DNA of 50,783 nucleotides, from positions 1 through 50,783 of the forward strand of contig JAFYLH010000007.1 in the NCBI GenBank assembly GCA_017537175.1. The letters are read 5' to 3'. Each line of letters opens with the position of its first letter. Positions within the stretch are counted from its first letter, which is position 1. This document shows, piece by piece, positions 33,701 to 41,864 of the stretch. The stretch is from Clostridia bacterium. GTDB lineage: Bacteria; Bacillota; Clostridia; Oscillospirales; CAG-272. The notes below the pieces were generated by a model. That model saw only the letters and a program-made list of their open reading frames with translations, was not told where the DNA came from and made no database searches. Both the position numbers and the translations under genes were made by a program.

Positions 33701-34963
33701 ATGAAGACCAAGGCGGTTCGTATTTACGGCACAAACGATTTAAGACTGGAAGAATTTGAGCTTCCTGCAATCAAGGACGATGAGATCCTTGCACACGTTA
33801 TTTCCGACTCTATCTGTATGTCCTCTCACAAGGCTGCAATTCAGGGTCCCAACCACAAGAGAGTTCCCGATGATGTTGCAGAAAATCCTGTTATCATCGG
33901 TCACGAGTTCTGCGGCGAGATCGTAGAGGTTGGTGCTAAGTGGGCTGACCAGTTCAAGCCCGGCGACAAGTTCGCTATCCAGCCTGCTATGAACTACAAG
34001 GGCAGTCTTGCTGCTCCCGGCTACAGCTATCAGTATATCGGCGGTGATGCTACCTATGTTATCATCCCCCACGAGGTTATGGAGACAGGCTGTCTTCTCA
34101 GCTACAATTCGGATGCATATTTCTACGGCTCTCTTGCTGAGCCTATGAGCTGTATCGTTGGCGGTTATCACGCTAACTACCACACCACTGCAGGCAGCTA
34201 TGTTCACGATATGGGTATCGTTGAGGGCGGTAACTGCGCAATCCTCGCAGGCGCAGGTCCTATGGGTCTTGGCGCTATCGACTATGCTATCCACTGTGAC
34301 CGTAAGCCCAGCCTCGTTGTTGTAACAGACCTTGACACAGCAAGACTTGAAAGAGCTGCACAGATCCTCTCCCCCGAGGAAGCAGCTAAGAACGGTGTTA
34401 AGCTTCTTTATGTTAATACTTCCGAGTACGAAGATCCCGATGCATACCTTATGAGCCTTACCGACGGCAAGGGCTACAACGACGTATTTGTATACGCTCC
34501 CGTTAAGCCTGTTGTTGAAATGGGCGACAGACTCCTTGCAAGAGACGGTTGTCTTAACTTCTTTGCAGGTCCTACAAAGACAGATTTTGCTGCAATGTTC
34601 AACTTCTACAATGTTCACTACTCCGCAACTCATATCTGCGGTACCTCCGGCGGTAACACAGACGATATGAAGGAGTCTATTGCTATGATGGAGACAGGCA
34701 AGATCAATCCTGCTGCTATGATCACCCACGTTGGCGGTCTTAACTCTGTTATCGAGACAACCCTTAACCTCCCCAAGATCCCCGGCGGTAAGAAGCTTGT
34801 TTACACCAACAAGGATATGCCTATGGTTGCTATCGCTGACTTCGCTGAGCTTGGTAAGACCGATAAGTTCTATGCTGACCTTGATGCTATCGTTTCCGCT
34901 AACAACGGTCTCTGGTGCCTCGAGGCTGAGAAGTATGTTCTTGCTAACGCAAAGAATATCTAA
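33701..34963 (+). CDS. Zinc-type alcohol dehydrogenase, L-sorbose-1-phosphate reductase (SorE)-like
   Basis: The medium-chain dehydrogenase pattern is clear: DSICMSSHKAA, NPVIIGHEFCGEIVEVG and a Rossmann stretch CAILAGAGPMGLGAIDYAI. The N-terminal half closely follows the SorE family known for reducing L-sorbose-1-phosphate to glucitol-6-phosphate. At 420 aa the length fits. The substrate here may differ. Codon use is strongly biased to codons seen in tuf, suggesting high expression. It is the first gene of a plus-strand sugar cluster. Confidence 0.85.
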   Translation: MKTKAVRIYGTNDLRLEEFELPAIKDDEILAHVISDSICMSSHKAAIQGPNHKRVPDDVAENPVIIGHEFCGEIVEVGAKWADQFKPGDKFAIQPAMNYKGSLAAPGYSYQYIGGDATYVIIPHEVMETGCLLSYNSDAYFYGSLAEPMSCIVGGYHANYHTTAGSYVHDMGIVEGGNCAILAGAGPMGLGAIDYAIHCDRKPSLVVVTDLDTARLERAAQILSPEEAAKNGVKLLYVNTSEYEDPDAYLMSLTDGKGYNDVFVYAPVKPVVEMGDRLLARDGCLNFFAGPTKTDFAAMFNFYNVHYSATHICGTSGGNTDDMKESIAMMETGKINPAAMITHVGGLNSVIETTLNLPKIPGGKKLVYTNKDMPMVAIADFAELGKTDKFYADLDAIVSANNGLWCLEAEKYVLANAKNI

Positions 34964-34973
34964 TTTAAAACAA

Positions 34974-35001
34974 GTAGATTTCCGCTTCGGCGGAAATCTA
35001 C
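34974..35001 (+). terminator. Hairpin terminator after the dehydrogenase
   Basis: A perfect 12-bp stem GTAGATTTCCGC/GCGGAAATCTAC has a TTCG loop and is followed by CTTTAATT. It may be partial, letting some transcription reach the aldolase gene 60 bp downstream. Confidence 0.75.
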
Positions 35002-35006
35002 CTTTA

Positions 35007-35039
35007 ATTGAGAATTGAGAATTAAGAATTGAGAATTAT
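35007..35039. repeat. Tandem ATTGAGA heptamer repeat
   Basis: About four copies of a 7-bp unit (AATTGAG with one AATTAAG variant) lie between the terminator and the next ribosome site. The 7-bp period is the same as in the GCGGAAT and TTAGGAG repeats elsewhere in the window. Confidence 0.75.
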
Positions 35040-35060
35040 TTTGACTGAAAGGAAAAACTT

Positions 35061-36974
35061 ATGTTAGATATGCAGTTAAAGGCTTTAGCCGCAATGTCCA
35101 ACAAGTACGGCTCTGATGCAGAGTATGTTCTTGCAGGCGGCGGCAACACCTCTTTTAAAAATGACGATTTTCTCTTCATCAAGGGTAGTGGTACCGCACT
35201 TGCTACCATCAAGCCCGATGAGTTTGTAAAAATGGAAAGAGCTCTCCTCAACGAGATCAGAACCAAGAAGTACTCTGATGTTGAGGCAGAGTGCGAAGCA
35301 GAGGTTCTCGAGGATATGATGAACGCACGCGTTAAGGGCGAGACCCGTCGTCCCAGCGTTGAGACAGTTCTCCACGATCTTCTTGAGTACAAGTATGTTC
35401 TTCACCTCCATCCCGCAACCGTAAACGGTATCACCTGTTCTCAGAGCGGTTCAGAAACAATTGCAAGACTCTTCCCTTCCGCTGTTTGGGTTGCTAACTC
35501 CAAGCCCGGCTACACCCTTGCAATGCTCTGTATGAAGACTCTTGATGACGCAAAGAAGGCTACAGGCGTATGCCCCAACCTTATCTTCCTTGAAAATCAC
35601 GGCGTATTCTTTGCCGCTGATACCACAGAGGAGCTTGATGTTATCGTTGCCGATGTTATGGGCAAGATCAAGGCTGAGATCAAGGAGACTCCCGACTTTA
35701 CTCCCGTTGAGTACGACGTAGACAAGGTTACCGCTGTTGCTCCTATCCTCCGTATGCTCGTAGGTGAGGGTGGCCCCGCTTCTGTTATCTTCTCTACCTC
35801 TAAGGCAGTGCTTGACTATGATCCCACAACAAAGAGCTTTACTCCCGACCACATCGTATACTGTAAGGCCGCTCCCATGATTCTTTGTGACGGCGACGAC
35901 GTAGTAGCTAAGTTCAACGAGTACAAGGCAGCTAACGGCTACGCACCCAAGATCGTATACTACCGTGGTCTTGGTATGTTCGCTATGGCTGATACATACA
36001 AGAACGCAAAGACCGCTGAGATCGTGTTCCAGGATGCTATCAAGATCAGCGTATTTGCAAAGTCCTTCGGCGGTGTTTCCACCATGCCCGAATGGCTTGA
36101 GACATTTATCATCAACTGGGAGGTTGAGAGCTACCGTGCTAAGGTTAGCCTTGCAGCAGGCGGCGCTAAGCGTCTTGACAAGAAGGTTGTTATCGTAACA
36201 GGCGGTGCTCAGGGCTTTGGTCTCGGTATCGCAGAAGAGCTCGCTGCTAACGGTGCTTACGTTGCTATCGCAGACATGAACTACGAGGGCGCAAAGGCTA
36301 CCGCAGACAAGATCCCCAATGCTATGGCAGTTGCAGTTAACGTAACCGACGAGGCAAGCGTTAAGGCAATGGTTGACGCAGTAGTTGTAAACTACGGCGG
36401 TCTTGACCTCTTTGTAAACAACGCAGGTATCGCTAAGGCAGGCAGCCTTGAAGAGATGCAGAAGGGCACTCTTGAGTTCGTTACCGCAGTTAACTATACA
36501 GGCTACTTCCTCTGCGCTAAGTATGCGTCCAGAGTAATGAAGCTCCAGAACAGCGTTGCTCCCGACTATATGATGGATATTGTTGAGAACAACTCCAAGT
36601 CCGGTCTTGAGGGCTCTAACAAGAACTTTGCATACTCCGGCTCTAAGTTCGGCGGTATAGGTCTTACTGCTTCCTTCGCTATGGAGCTTGCTCCCTACAA
36701 CATCAAGGTAAACGCTGTGTGTCCCGGTAACTACCTTGACGGTCCCCTGTGGTCTGATCCCGAAAAGGGTCTGTTTGTTCAGTACCTCAATGCAGGTAAG
36801 GTTCCCGGCGCTAAGACAGTTGAGGACGTTCGTAAGTTCTATATGTCCAAGGTACCCCTTAACCGTGGTTGTCTCCCCGTAGACGTTGCCCGTGCAATCA
36901 TGTACTGCGTAGAGCAGAAGTACGAAACAGGTCAGGCGATTCCCGTAACAGGCGGACAGGTAATGCTCCACTAA
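35061..36974 (+). CDS. Class II aldolase / short-chain dehydrogenase fusion (RhaD-like)
   Basis: The 637-aa protein joins two domains. The N-terminal part (about 1-350) is class II aldolase-like with the metal His pair in VLHLHPATVNG and LENHGVFFAAD. The C-terminal part (about 370-637) is a short-chain dehydrogenase with VTGGAQGFGLG, NNAGIAKAG and the catalytic YSGSKFGG (YxxxK). Related fusions act as rhamnulose-1-phosphate aldolase plus lactaldehyde dehydrogenase. The sugar used here is unknown. Codon use is highly optimised, as in its neighbours. Confidence 0.88.
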   Translation: MLDMQLKALAAMSNKYGSDAEYVLAGGGNTSFKNDDFLFIKGSGTALATIKPDEFVKMERALLNEIRTKKYSDVEAECEAEVLEDMMNARVKGETRRPSVETVLHDLLEYKYVLHLHPATVNGITCSQSGSETIARLFPSAVWVANSKPGYTLAMLCMKTLDDAKKATGVCPNLIFLENHGVFFAADTTEELDVIVADVMGKIKAEIKETPDFTPVEYDVDKVTAVAPILRMLVGEGGPASVIFSTSKAVLDYDPTTKSFTPDHIVYCKAAPMILCDGDDVVAKFNEYKAANGYAPKIVYYRGLGMFAMADTYKNAKTAEIVFQDAIKISVFAKSFGGVSTMPEWLETFIINWEVESYRAKVSLAAGGAKRLDKKVVIVTGGAQGFGLGIAEELAANGAYVAIADMNYEGAKATADKIPNAMAVAVNVTDEASVKAMVDAVVVNYGGLDLFVNNAGIAKAGSLEEMQKGTLEFVTAVNYTGYFLCAKYASRVMKLQNSVAPDYMMDIVENNSKSGLEGSNKNFAYSGSKFGGIGLTASFAMELAPYNIKVNAVCPGNYLDGPLWSDPEKGLFVQYLNAGKVPGAKTVEDVRKFYMSKVPLNRGCLPVDVARAIMYCVEQKYETGQAIPVTGGQVMLH

Positions 36975-37044
36975 GCACCTGCGGTGCGGCTATAATCGGG
37001 TGAAGCTCGGTTATAGCTGCTTCGCTGTCACACGACGGTGAAGC
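36975..37044. repeat. Cluster of small hairpins after the aldolase gene
   Basis: Three stems follow one another: GCACC/GGTGC (36975-36987), GCTATAA/TTATAGC (36989-37017) and GCTTC/GAAGC (37019-37044). The design of short, different stems one after another is similar to the array at 15226-15412. Confidence 0.6.
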
Positions 37045-37052
37045 TACTGAAA

Positions 37053-37149
37053 ATGCGGAATGCGGAATGCGGAATTAAATGTTGATTTTTGTCCTTCGGG
37101 ACAAAAATCCTCCTTAACTCCTAACTCCTCACTCCTAACTCCTAACTAT
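37053..37149. repeat. Composite repeat element with two different arm types
   Basis: The left arm is GCGGAAT units and the right arm is CTCCTAA units. Between them is the family core as a perfect 11-bp hairpin, GATTTTTGTCC-TTCG-GGACAAAAATC (37084-37109). The arms cannot pair, so this is a hybrid of the two forms of the repeat family. Confidence 0.8.
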
Positions 37150-37168
37150 TTTATGTGAGGTAAAATTT

Positions 37169-38278
37169 ATGGCTACTTATGTAAATAACCACATCCACAC
37201 TATATATTCCTTCTCCCCCTACACCCCCACAACTGCGGTTGAGGCGGCTCTTAAGAACGGTCTTAAGACTGCAGGTATTATGGACCACGATTCTGTTGGC
37301 GGTGCAAAGGAGTTTATCGAGGCAGGCAAGAAGTACAATATGCCTGTAACAGTAGGTGTTGAGTGCCGTGTTGATATGTCTAAGACCAGACTCAACGGCA
37401 AGCGCATCAACAACCCCGACCAGAAGTCTGTTGCATACGTTGCTATGCACGGTATCCCCCATCAGAACATCGACAAGGTAGATGCATTCTTTGCTCCCTA
37501 CCGCGAAAAGAGAAATATCCGTAACGCAAAGATGTGCGAGAACATCACCGAGATCACAAAGGCTTACGGCATTACTCTTGACTTTGAAACCGACGTTAAG
37601 CCTCTTGCTACAGCAACTGTAACCGAGCGTCACATCCTCTTTGCTCTTGCAAAGAAGATCACCGCTTCCTACCCCACTCCCGAAGAAGCAGTTGACTTCA
37701 TCGAGAACAAGATGGGTATTGCCCTTTCCGCAAAGGTAAGAGAGCAGATCCTTAACGGCCGTGAGACCCCCGATTTCTACGAGTACGACATTCTCGGTGC
37801 TCTTAAGGGCAATATGGTTGAAAAGTTCTATGTAGATGCAACCGACGAACTTCCCGACGTTACCGAGTTCATCAAGATGGTTCACGAAAACGGCGGCTGT
37901 GCAGCTTATGCTTACCTTGGTGATGTTGGCGACTCTGTTACCGGCGACAAGAAGGCACAGAAGTTTGAGGACGAGTACATCGACCTTCTCTTTGATGTAA
38001 TTAAGGAGCTTGGCTTTGATGCAGTAACCTTTATGCCTACCCGTAACACTATGGAGCAGCTTGATCTTATTATGGGTCTCTGTGACAAGCACGGCTTCTT
38101 CCAGATCAGCGGCGAGGACATCAACACTCCCCGTCAGTCCTTTATCTGTAAGGCATACGAAAACCCCAAGTTCGACCACCTTGTAAAGGCAGCCTTCACT
38201 CTCATCGACTATGAGAACGCGGCAACCGAGGATATTGAGGCGGCACAGGCTAAGTATTCTGAGATGTTCCGCAAATAA
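37169..38278 (+). CDS. PHP-domain metal-dependent phosphoesterase
   Basis: The N-terminal NNHIHTIYSFSPYTP (HxH) and GIMDHDSVGGAKEF identify the PHP family, which uses a cluster of metal ions to hydrolyse phosphoesters. GVECRVDM is a further typical motif. At 369 aa it is longer than histidinol phosphatases of the HisK type (about 270 aa). The neighbours suggest a sugar-phosphate substrate. It could supply the histidinol-phosphatase missing from the his genes, but nothing shows this. Codons are optimised. Confidence 0.8.
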   Translation: MATYVNNHIHTIYSFSPYTPTTAVEAALKNGLKTAGIMDHDSVGGAKEFIEAGKKYNMPVTVGVECRVDMSKTRLNGKRINNPDQKSVAYVAMHGIPHQNIDKVDAFFAPYREKRNIRNAKMCENITEITKAYGITLDFETDVKPLATATVTERHILFALAKKITASYPTPEEAVDFIENKMGIALSAKVREQILNGRETPDFYEYDILGALKGNMVEKFYVDATDELPDVTEFIKMVHENGGCAAYAYLGDVGDSVTGDKKAQKFEDEYIDLLFDVIKELGFDAVTFMPTRNTMEQLDLIMGLCDKHGFFQISGEDINTPRQSFICKAYENPKFDHLVKAAFTLIDYENAATEDIEAAQAKYSEMFRK

Positions 38279-38355
38279 GGGGCGAGTCGCCCCGGCCATA
38301 CTGCGCACGTTAGTATAATAAGGGCGAAACAAACCACACGGAATATTAAAACAAC

Positions 38356-38385
38356 AAAACGGACGATTGATTTCGTCCGTTTTTT
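38356..38385 (+). terminator. Terminator of the carbohydrate cluster
   Basis: AAAACGGACGA pairs with TCGTCCGTTTT around a 6-nt loop and runs into TTTTTT. A separate short palindrome, GGGGCGA-G-TCGCCCC, lies at 38279-38293 immediately after the stop codon. Confidence 0.85.
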
Positions 38386-38386
38386 A

Positions 38387-38415
38387 TTGCAATAACACAG
38401 TAAGTGTGATAGAAT
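38387..38415 (+). promoter_or_regulatory. Promoter of the SGNH hydrolase-kinase genes
   Basis: TTGCAA (38387-38392) and TAGAAT (38410-38415) have a 17-nt spacer. A GGAGAG ribosome site lies before the ATG at 38445. Confidence 0.6.
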
Positions 38416-38444
38416 ACCCATATACACAATTATGGAGAGAAAAT

Positions 38445-39131
38445 ATGAAAATTTTATTTTTAGGCAACAGCCATACATATTATAACGATCTGCCTGCTCT
38501 TTTCAAAAAAATATGTAAGGAGTGCGGCAAGGATGTAGAGGTGTCTATGCTTGCTCAGCCGGGTGTGACCTACGAGTGGCATCTGACACAGTATACCGAT
38601 CTTCGCTTCGCCCTTGTACAGGGCGGATATGATTATATAATCATGCAGCAGGCGGCACACGAGCCCTGTCCCTCAAAGGATGAGACCATACGGGATGCAG
38701 GCAAAATAATCGAAATGGCAAGAGCGCAGGGAGTCAAGGTAGTACAGACCTTACCCTGGGCGAGAATCGATATCCCCGAAGAATTTGAAAAAATGAAGGA
38801 TATCTACTATACCCTCTGTGAAAAGTATGATGTTAAAATGAATCCCGTAGGTCATGTGTTCGAGGAGATAGTAAAAAATCATCCCGATATCAGACTCCAC
38901 TGGTTTGACGGTGCTCACGCAGGACCATACGGAAGCTATGCAAATGCGCTTACCACATACAAGACTATATTCGGAACAGATCCCGATTCCGCAAGCGACG
39001 AAAGCTACGATATGTATCCCGTTGACGGTGATACAGCAGTATGCGACAGAGATAAGCTGCTTGTTAAGCTTGACCCTGAAAAGGTTGATATAATAAAGAA
39101 GACGGTAGCCACAATCAATGAACTGTGCTGA
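38445..39131 (+). CDS. SGNH-type hydrolase (DUF4886-like)
   Basis: The protein begins MKILFLGNSHTYYNDLPALF, with Ser9 of the GNS block as nucleophile. The later DGAHAGPYGSY block supplies the Asp and His. At 228 aa it is a single cytosolic domain without signal peptide; family members are esterases or acyl hydrolases, substrate unknown. I start at 38445, where GGAGAG is well placed, not at the in-frame ATG at 38367. Its 3' part has an 81-bp identical stretch in the broken copy at 43729-43915. The kinase gene overlaps its end by 14 nt. Confidence 0.8.
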   Translation: MKILFLGNSHTYYNDLPALFKKICKECGKDVEVSMLAQPGVTYEWHLTQYTDLRFALVQGGYDYIIMQQAAHEPCPSKDETIRDAGKIIEMARAQGVKVVQTLPWARIDIPEEFEKMKDIYYTLCEKYDVKMNPVGHVFEEIVKNHPDIRLHWFDGAHAGPYGSYANALTTYKTIFGTDPDSASDESYDMYPVDGDTAVCDRDKLLVKLDPEKVDIIKKTVATINELC

Positions 39132-39822
39132 ATTTACAGCTTCCATTTTGGAAGACTATAAAACAATAAAGATCTTATCAAATAAAAACGGAGCCGAGGT
39201 AATACGGCTCCGCAATCTGCAAAACGGCAAGGATATAATATTAAAGAAATATTCCTCTGCCGTACCTGCCTACGAAGTTTTAAAAACTATAAGGCATGAC
39301 AACCTGCCCGAGATATACGACTCATTTATATTGGACGACGGACAGATAGTGCTGGAGGAATATATAGACGGTATAACGGTGGCCGACGTGCTGGAAAGCG
39401 GAAGATACACCTATAAGGGTGCCTCAAAGGTGTTAGAGGGAGTATGTCTTGCAGTTATGACCCTACACAGCTACGGTATAATCCACCGTGATATTAAGCC
39501 TGAAAATGTGATGATAACCAACGAGGGTACAGTCAAACTAATAGACCTTAACGCTTCAAGGCAATCCGACCCCAAAAAGGAACGGGACACCGTGGCTCTG
39601 GGCACTATAGGATATGCCTCGCCCGAACAGTTAGGGATATCCGCCTCAAATGAAAAAACGGATATCTACGCCATCGGAGTATTACTTAACGTCATGCTGA
39701 CAGGCGAACACCCAAGCAAAAAATTAGCCCGCGGTAAGGCGGGACGAATAGTATTGAAATGCACACAGATAGACCCCAAACACAGATATACGTCCGTTGG
39801 TAGATTGATGAGATCATTATAA
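39118..39822 (+). CDS. Serine/threonine protein kinase, catalytic domain only
   Basis: The 234-aa protein is a Hanks-type kinase domain. The Lys of the N-lobe is in DIILKKY (43-44). The catalytic loop IIHRDIKPENVMI has D125, K127 and N130. The metal-binding DFG is replaced by DLN at 143-145, and the activation segment ends GTIGYASPEQ. The glycine-rich loop (SNKNGAEV) is weak. No transmembrane or PASTA domain follows, unlike PrkC. Overlap with the hydrolase gene suggests coupled expression. The nearby HTH and LRR proteins are possible partners. Confidence 0.88.
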   Translation: MNCAEFTASILEDYKTIKILSNKNGAEVIRLRNLQNGKDIILKKYSSAVPAYEVLKTIRHDNLPEIYDSFILDDGQIVLEEYIDGITVADVLESGRYTYKGASKVLEGVCLAVMTLHSYGIIHRDIKPENVMITNEGTVKLIDLNASRQSDPKKERDTVALGTIGYASPEQLGISASNEKTDIYAIGVLLNVMLTGEHPSKKLARGKAGRIVLKCTQIDPKHRYTSVGRLMRSL

Positions 39823-39827
39823 TAAAG

Positions 39828-39857
39828 TTAAGGAACTGTCATATGACAGTTCCTTAA
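39828..39857. terminator. Perfect 30-bp palindrome between convergent genes
   Basis: The half TTAAGGAACTGTCAT is followed by its exact reverse complement. It sits between the kinase stop and the end of a convergent small gene, so it can act as a shared bidirectional terminator. Confidence 0.75.
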
Positions 39858-39862
39858 ATATT

Positions 39863-40027
39863 TCAGACAACTCTTACTCCGTTAAAGCTTATACGAAATT
39901 GACTGCTATTGCTTTCTGCTCTCGCAATCACTTCAACTTTTCTTTTAGCCTCCTCAGAGTTTCCTGCTTCAACCACCTTTTTTTGAAGTGATTTTTCGTT
40001 CGTATTATAAGATACTTCCCAACGCAT
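39863..40027 (-). CDS. Small 54-aa protein of unknown function
   Basis: The frame starts MRWEVSYNTNEKSLQKKVVE and ends FRISFNGVRVV. A strong AAAGGAG lies 8 nt before the ATG at 40027. The product is basic and soluble, with a predicted strand-helix-strand layout around SEEAKRKVEVIARAES. I recognise no family. It is on the same strand as the lipoprotein gene 27 bp upstream. Confidence 0.65.
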   Translation of the reverse strand: MRWEVSYNTNEKSLQKKVVEAGNSEEAKRKVEVIARAESNSSQFRISFNGVRVV

Positions 40028-40054
40028 TTAAATTCTCCTTTCAGTTATTTTTTA

Positions 40055-40489
40055 CTATGAACGCACATAATAAGCAAACTCAGTGGGACCCCCATGAAAA
40101 ACTGCCACTACATCGTCGTCCACGAGGTAGCATATATTTTTATTGAAGAAAACGCCGGAGTTGATTCCTACCTTAAGTGTTATAACCCCGTCACTTTCTT
40201 CCTCTATTTCCCAGTTAAAATCGGTCTCATCACTTTTTCCGTTATCATATACGTTGATACCTGTTCCCGTACCGTCGGGATAAATAATGATTGTATCATA
40301 TAACAGCTCTGTTAAAGGACGTGTTTCGCATTCCTTTTCGCTGTCCCATACGTGAGAAAAATTCCATGTTCCGGCGTAACCTTCATTTTCTACATGATCG
40401 AATGAAACATTATCATAGGAACATGAAACAAATAGATTAAGTACCGTAATTAATGTAATAAATAAAACTAAAACCTTTTTTATAATCAT
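40055..40489 (-). CDS. Small lipoprotein, unknown function
   Basis: The 144-aa product has a lipoprotein signal (VLVLFITLITVLNLFVSC) with lipobox VSC. The mature part is beta-rich and acidic, starting with WNFSHVWD and containing YPDGTGTGINVYDNG. It resembles the lipoprotein encoded at 40854-41306 in layout (Trp-rich start, DG turn, FNWEIEEESD against WNWEPIENTD), so the two are probably diverged paralogues exposed on the cell surface. No named family is recognised. Confidence 0.75.
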   Translation of the reverse strand: MIIKKVLVLFITLITVLNLFVSCSYDNVSFDHVENEGYAGTWNFSHVWDSEKECETRPLTELLYDTIIIYPDGTGTGINVYDNGKSDETDFNWEIEEESDGVITLKVGINSGVFFNKNICYLVDDDVVAVFHGGPTEFAYYVRS

Positions 40490-40494
40490 TCCCT

Positions 40495-40779
40495 TTATTT
40501 CTTTTTAATGCAGAGTACAGAAATACTTCCGCCTAAGCTGCAAACAGATAAAACACTGTATATCACCGTCATAGTATTAGCCAATTTTACCCTACTCTCG
40601 ACTTGTCTGTGTTTAACTGCATTATACGACAACTGTCCTAAATCAGTTTTTTCATAATCAAGATAATCTCTTGCGCGAATGTTTTTGTCCGAAAAAATCG
40701 TACAAGCCAAGAGCACGGTGAATGTTATAAACAATACCGCTAATATTAACGCTATGATCCTTTTATTCTTGGTAATCAT
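40495..40779 (-). CDS. Small membrane protein, unknown function
   Basis: The 94-aa product has two predicted transmembrane helices (about 8-28 and 68-88). They are separated by a charged loop that includes DYEKTDLGQLSYNAVKHRQ. No family recognised. It lies 5 bp upstream of one lipoprotein gene and downstream of the other, forming a three-gene unit of secreted or membrane proteins. Confidence 0.65.
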   Translation of the reverse strand: MITKNKRIIALILAVLFITFTVLLACTIFSDKNIRARDYLDYEKTDLGQLSYNAVKHRQVESRVKLANTMTVIYSVLSVCSLGGSISVLCIKKK

Positions 40780-40853
40780 TTATTTTCTCCTTATCAATGT
40801 TGTAAGATCAAACATATTTGAATTATTTATTTCCTTCTTATTGTTTACAACTG

Positions 40854-41306
40854 TTATTTATACCAATATGTATAATCGCCCCAGCCTACAAGCATCACTT
40901 TTTCAGTGTTTATATTGTAAGCAACATTTATATAATTACCGTTTGAATTTACTATTACATACTGAATATAGTTATCATCCGTATTTTCAATGGGTTCCCA
41001 GTTCCATGTTACAGCATCGGAACCAACTTCCTTTCTGATCACACATGAAACCGTGCCGCCTTCAAAAAAAGTCAGTTTTGAAATATAGGGATAACATTCG
41101 GAACTGTCAATAAGCTCACCCGTATTAGGATCAGTTACCGTATCAAACATCCAAACACTTTGGGCAATATCAAATTTCTCCTGAACGCTGTTTTCAAAAA
41201 CCTTTTCATCACCGTTATCAGAGGTGGTTTCTTCCTTTTTAGTGCATCCTGCAAATACATTCAATATTAGGATAGACGTAACAATCAGTACTAAAAATTT
41301 TTTCAT
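40854..41306 (-). CDS. Small lipoprotein, unknown function
   Basis: A lipoprotein signal MKKFLVLIVTSILILNVFAGC is followed by a Lys/Glu-rich spacer and a beta-rich domain with WMFDTVTDPNTGELIDSS and WNWEPIENTDDN. The length is 150 aa. It is divergent from the XRE regulator gene and is the first gene of the three-gene unit. The shared intergenic region holds a palindrome that could be an operator. Confidence 0.75.
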   Translation of the reverse strand: MKKFLVLIVTSILILNVFAGCTKKEETTSDNGDEKVFENSVQEKFDIAQSVWMFDTVTDPNTGELIDSSECYPYISKLTFFEGGTVSCVIRKEVGSDAVTWNWEPIENTDDNYIQYVIVNSNGNYINVAYNINTEKVMLVGWGDYTYWYK

Positions 41307-41413
41307 AGTATTTCTCCTTTATTTTTCTTCCTATATCGGAAGTTTTTTACATTATAGCACAAATAATGCTTATAGTCAATATTTGATTCTTTTGGTAGAT
41401 TTATATTTTTACG

Positions 41414-41428
41414 ATTTTACAGTAAAAT
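41414..41428. promoter_or_regulatory. Palindromic operator candidate upstream of the XRE regulator
   Basis: ATTTTAC-A-GTAAAAT is a perfect 15-bp palindrome, 22 bp before the regulator start and between divergent genes. XRE-family repressors often bind such sites to control themselves. Confidence 0.5.
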
Positions 41429-41449
41429 ATATATATCAAAATTATAAAG

Positions 41450-41794
41450 GTGACAAATATGCCGAATATAGACTATATTGCTCTCGGGCAGCGTATACGC
41501 CAAGCCCGTAAAGACAAAAACATTACACAAGAAAAATTAGGTGAAATATGTGGGTTATCCACGGCACATATCGGTCATATCGAGAGAGGAAGCCGTATTC
41601 CCTCCCTCGATACTCTTTTCCGCATCTCCACAGAGCTTGACGTAAGCGTTGATTGGTTGCTTTTAGATTCTGTAAAGAACCCCAAGAATATTTTTACAGC
41701 CATTTCAAGGGAGCTTGACGGAAAAAACGAAGCCAAGGTCAAGACCTTCTTGACTACGGTCAAGGCCTTAGCCGATAAAATCGATGAACTGTAA
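41450..41794 (+). CDS. XRE-family helix-turn-helix transcriptional regulator
   Basis: The N-terminal HTH (about 5-65) reads ALGQRIRQARKDKNITQEKL followed by GEICGLSTAHIGHIERGSRIPSLDTLFRI. A short C-terminal region ends with a helical FLTTVKALADKIDEL. The length is 114 aa (111 if the second ATG at 41459 is used). It is divergent from the lipoprotein unit and upstream of the HTH-LRR pair, so it may control either side. Confidence 0.9.
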   Translation: MTNMPNIDYIALGQRIRQARKDKNITQEKLGEICGLSTAHIGHIERGSRIPSLDTLFRISTELDVSVDWLLLDSVKNPKNIFTAISRELDGKNEAKVKTFLTTVKALADKIDEL

Positions 41795-41864
41795 CAGTTC
41801 TATTTAATTATAGGTCATATAGGTTGATTTGTCCTATGCTGACAGCTTAATTTGTCAAAAAATG

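Noticed and set aside
33740..34729. 329-aa open frame antisense to the SorE-like gene
   Set aside because: It is a shadow frame of a highly biased gene, with low-complexity composition and no recognisable domain.
35451..36971. 506-aa open frame on the minus strand
   Set aside because: It is antisense to the aldolase/dehydrogenase fusion and arises from that gene's strong codon bias. It has no ribosome site, and its Cys/Val/Leu-rich translation is unlike a real protein.
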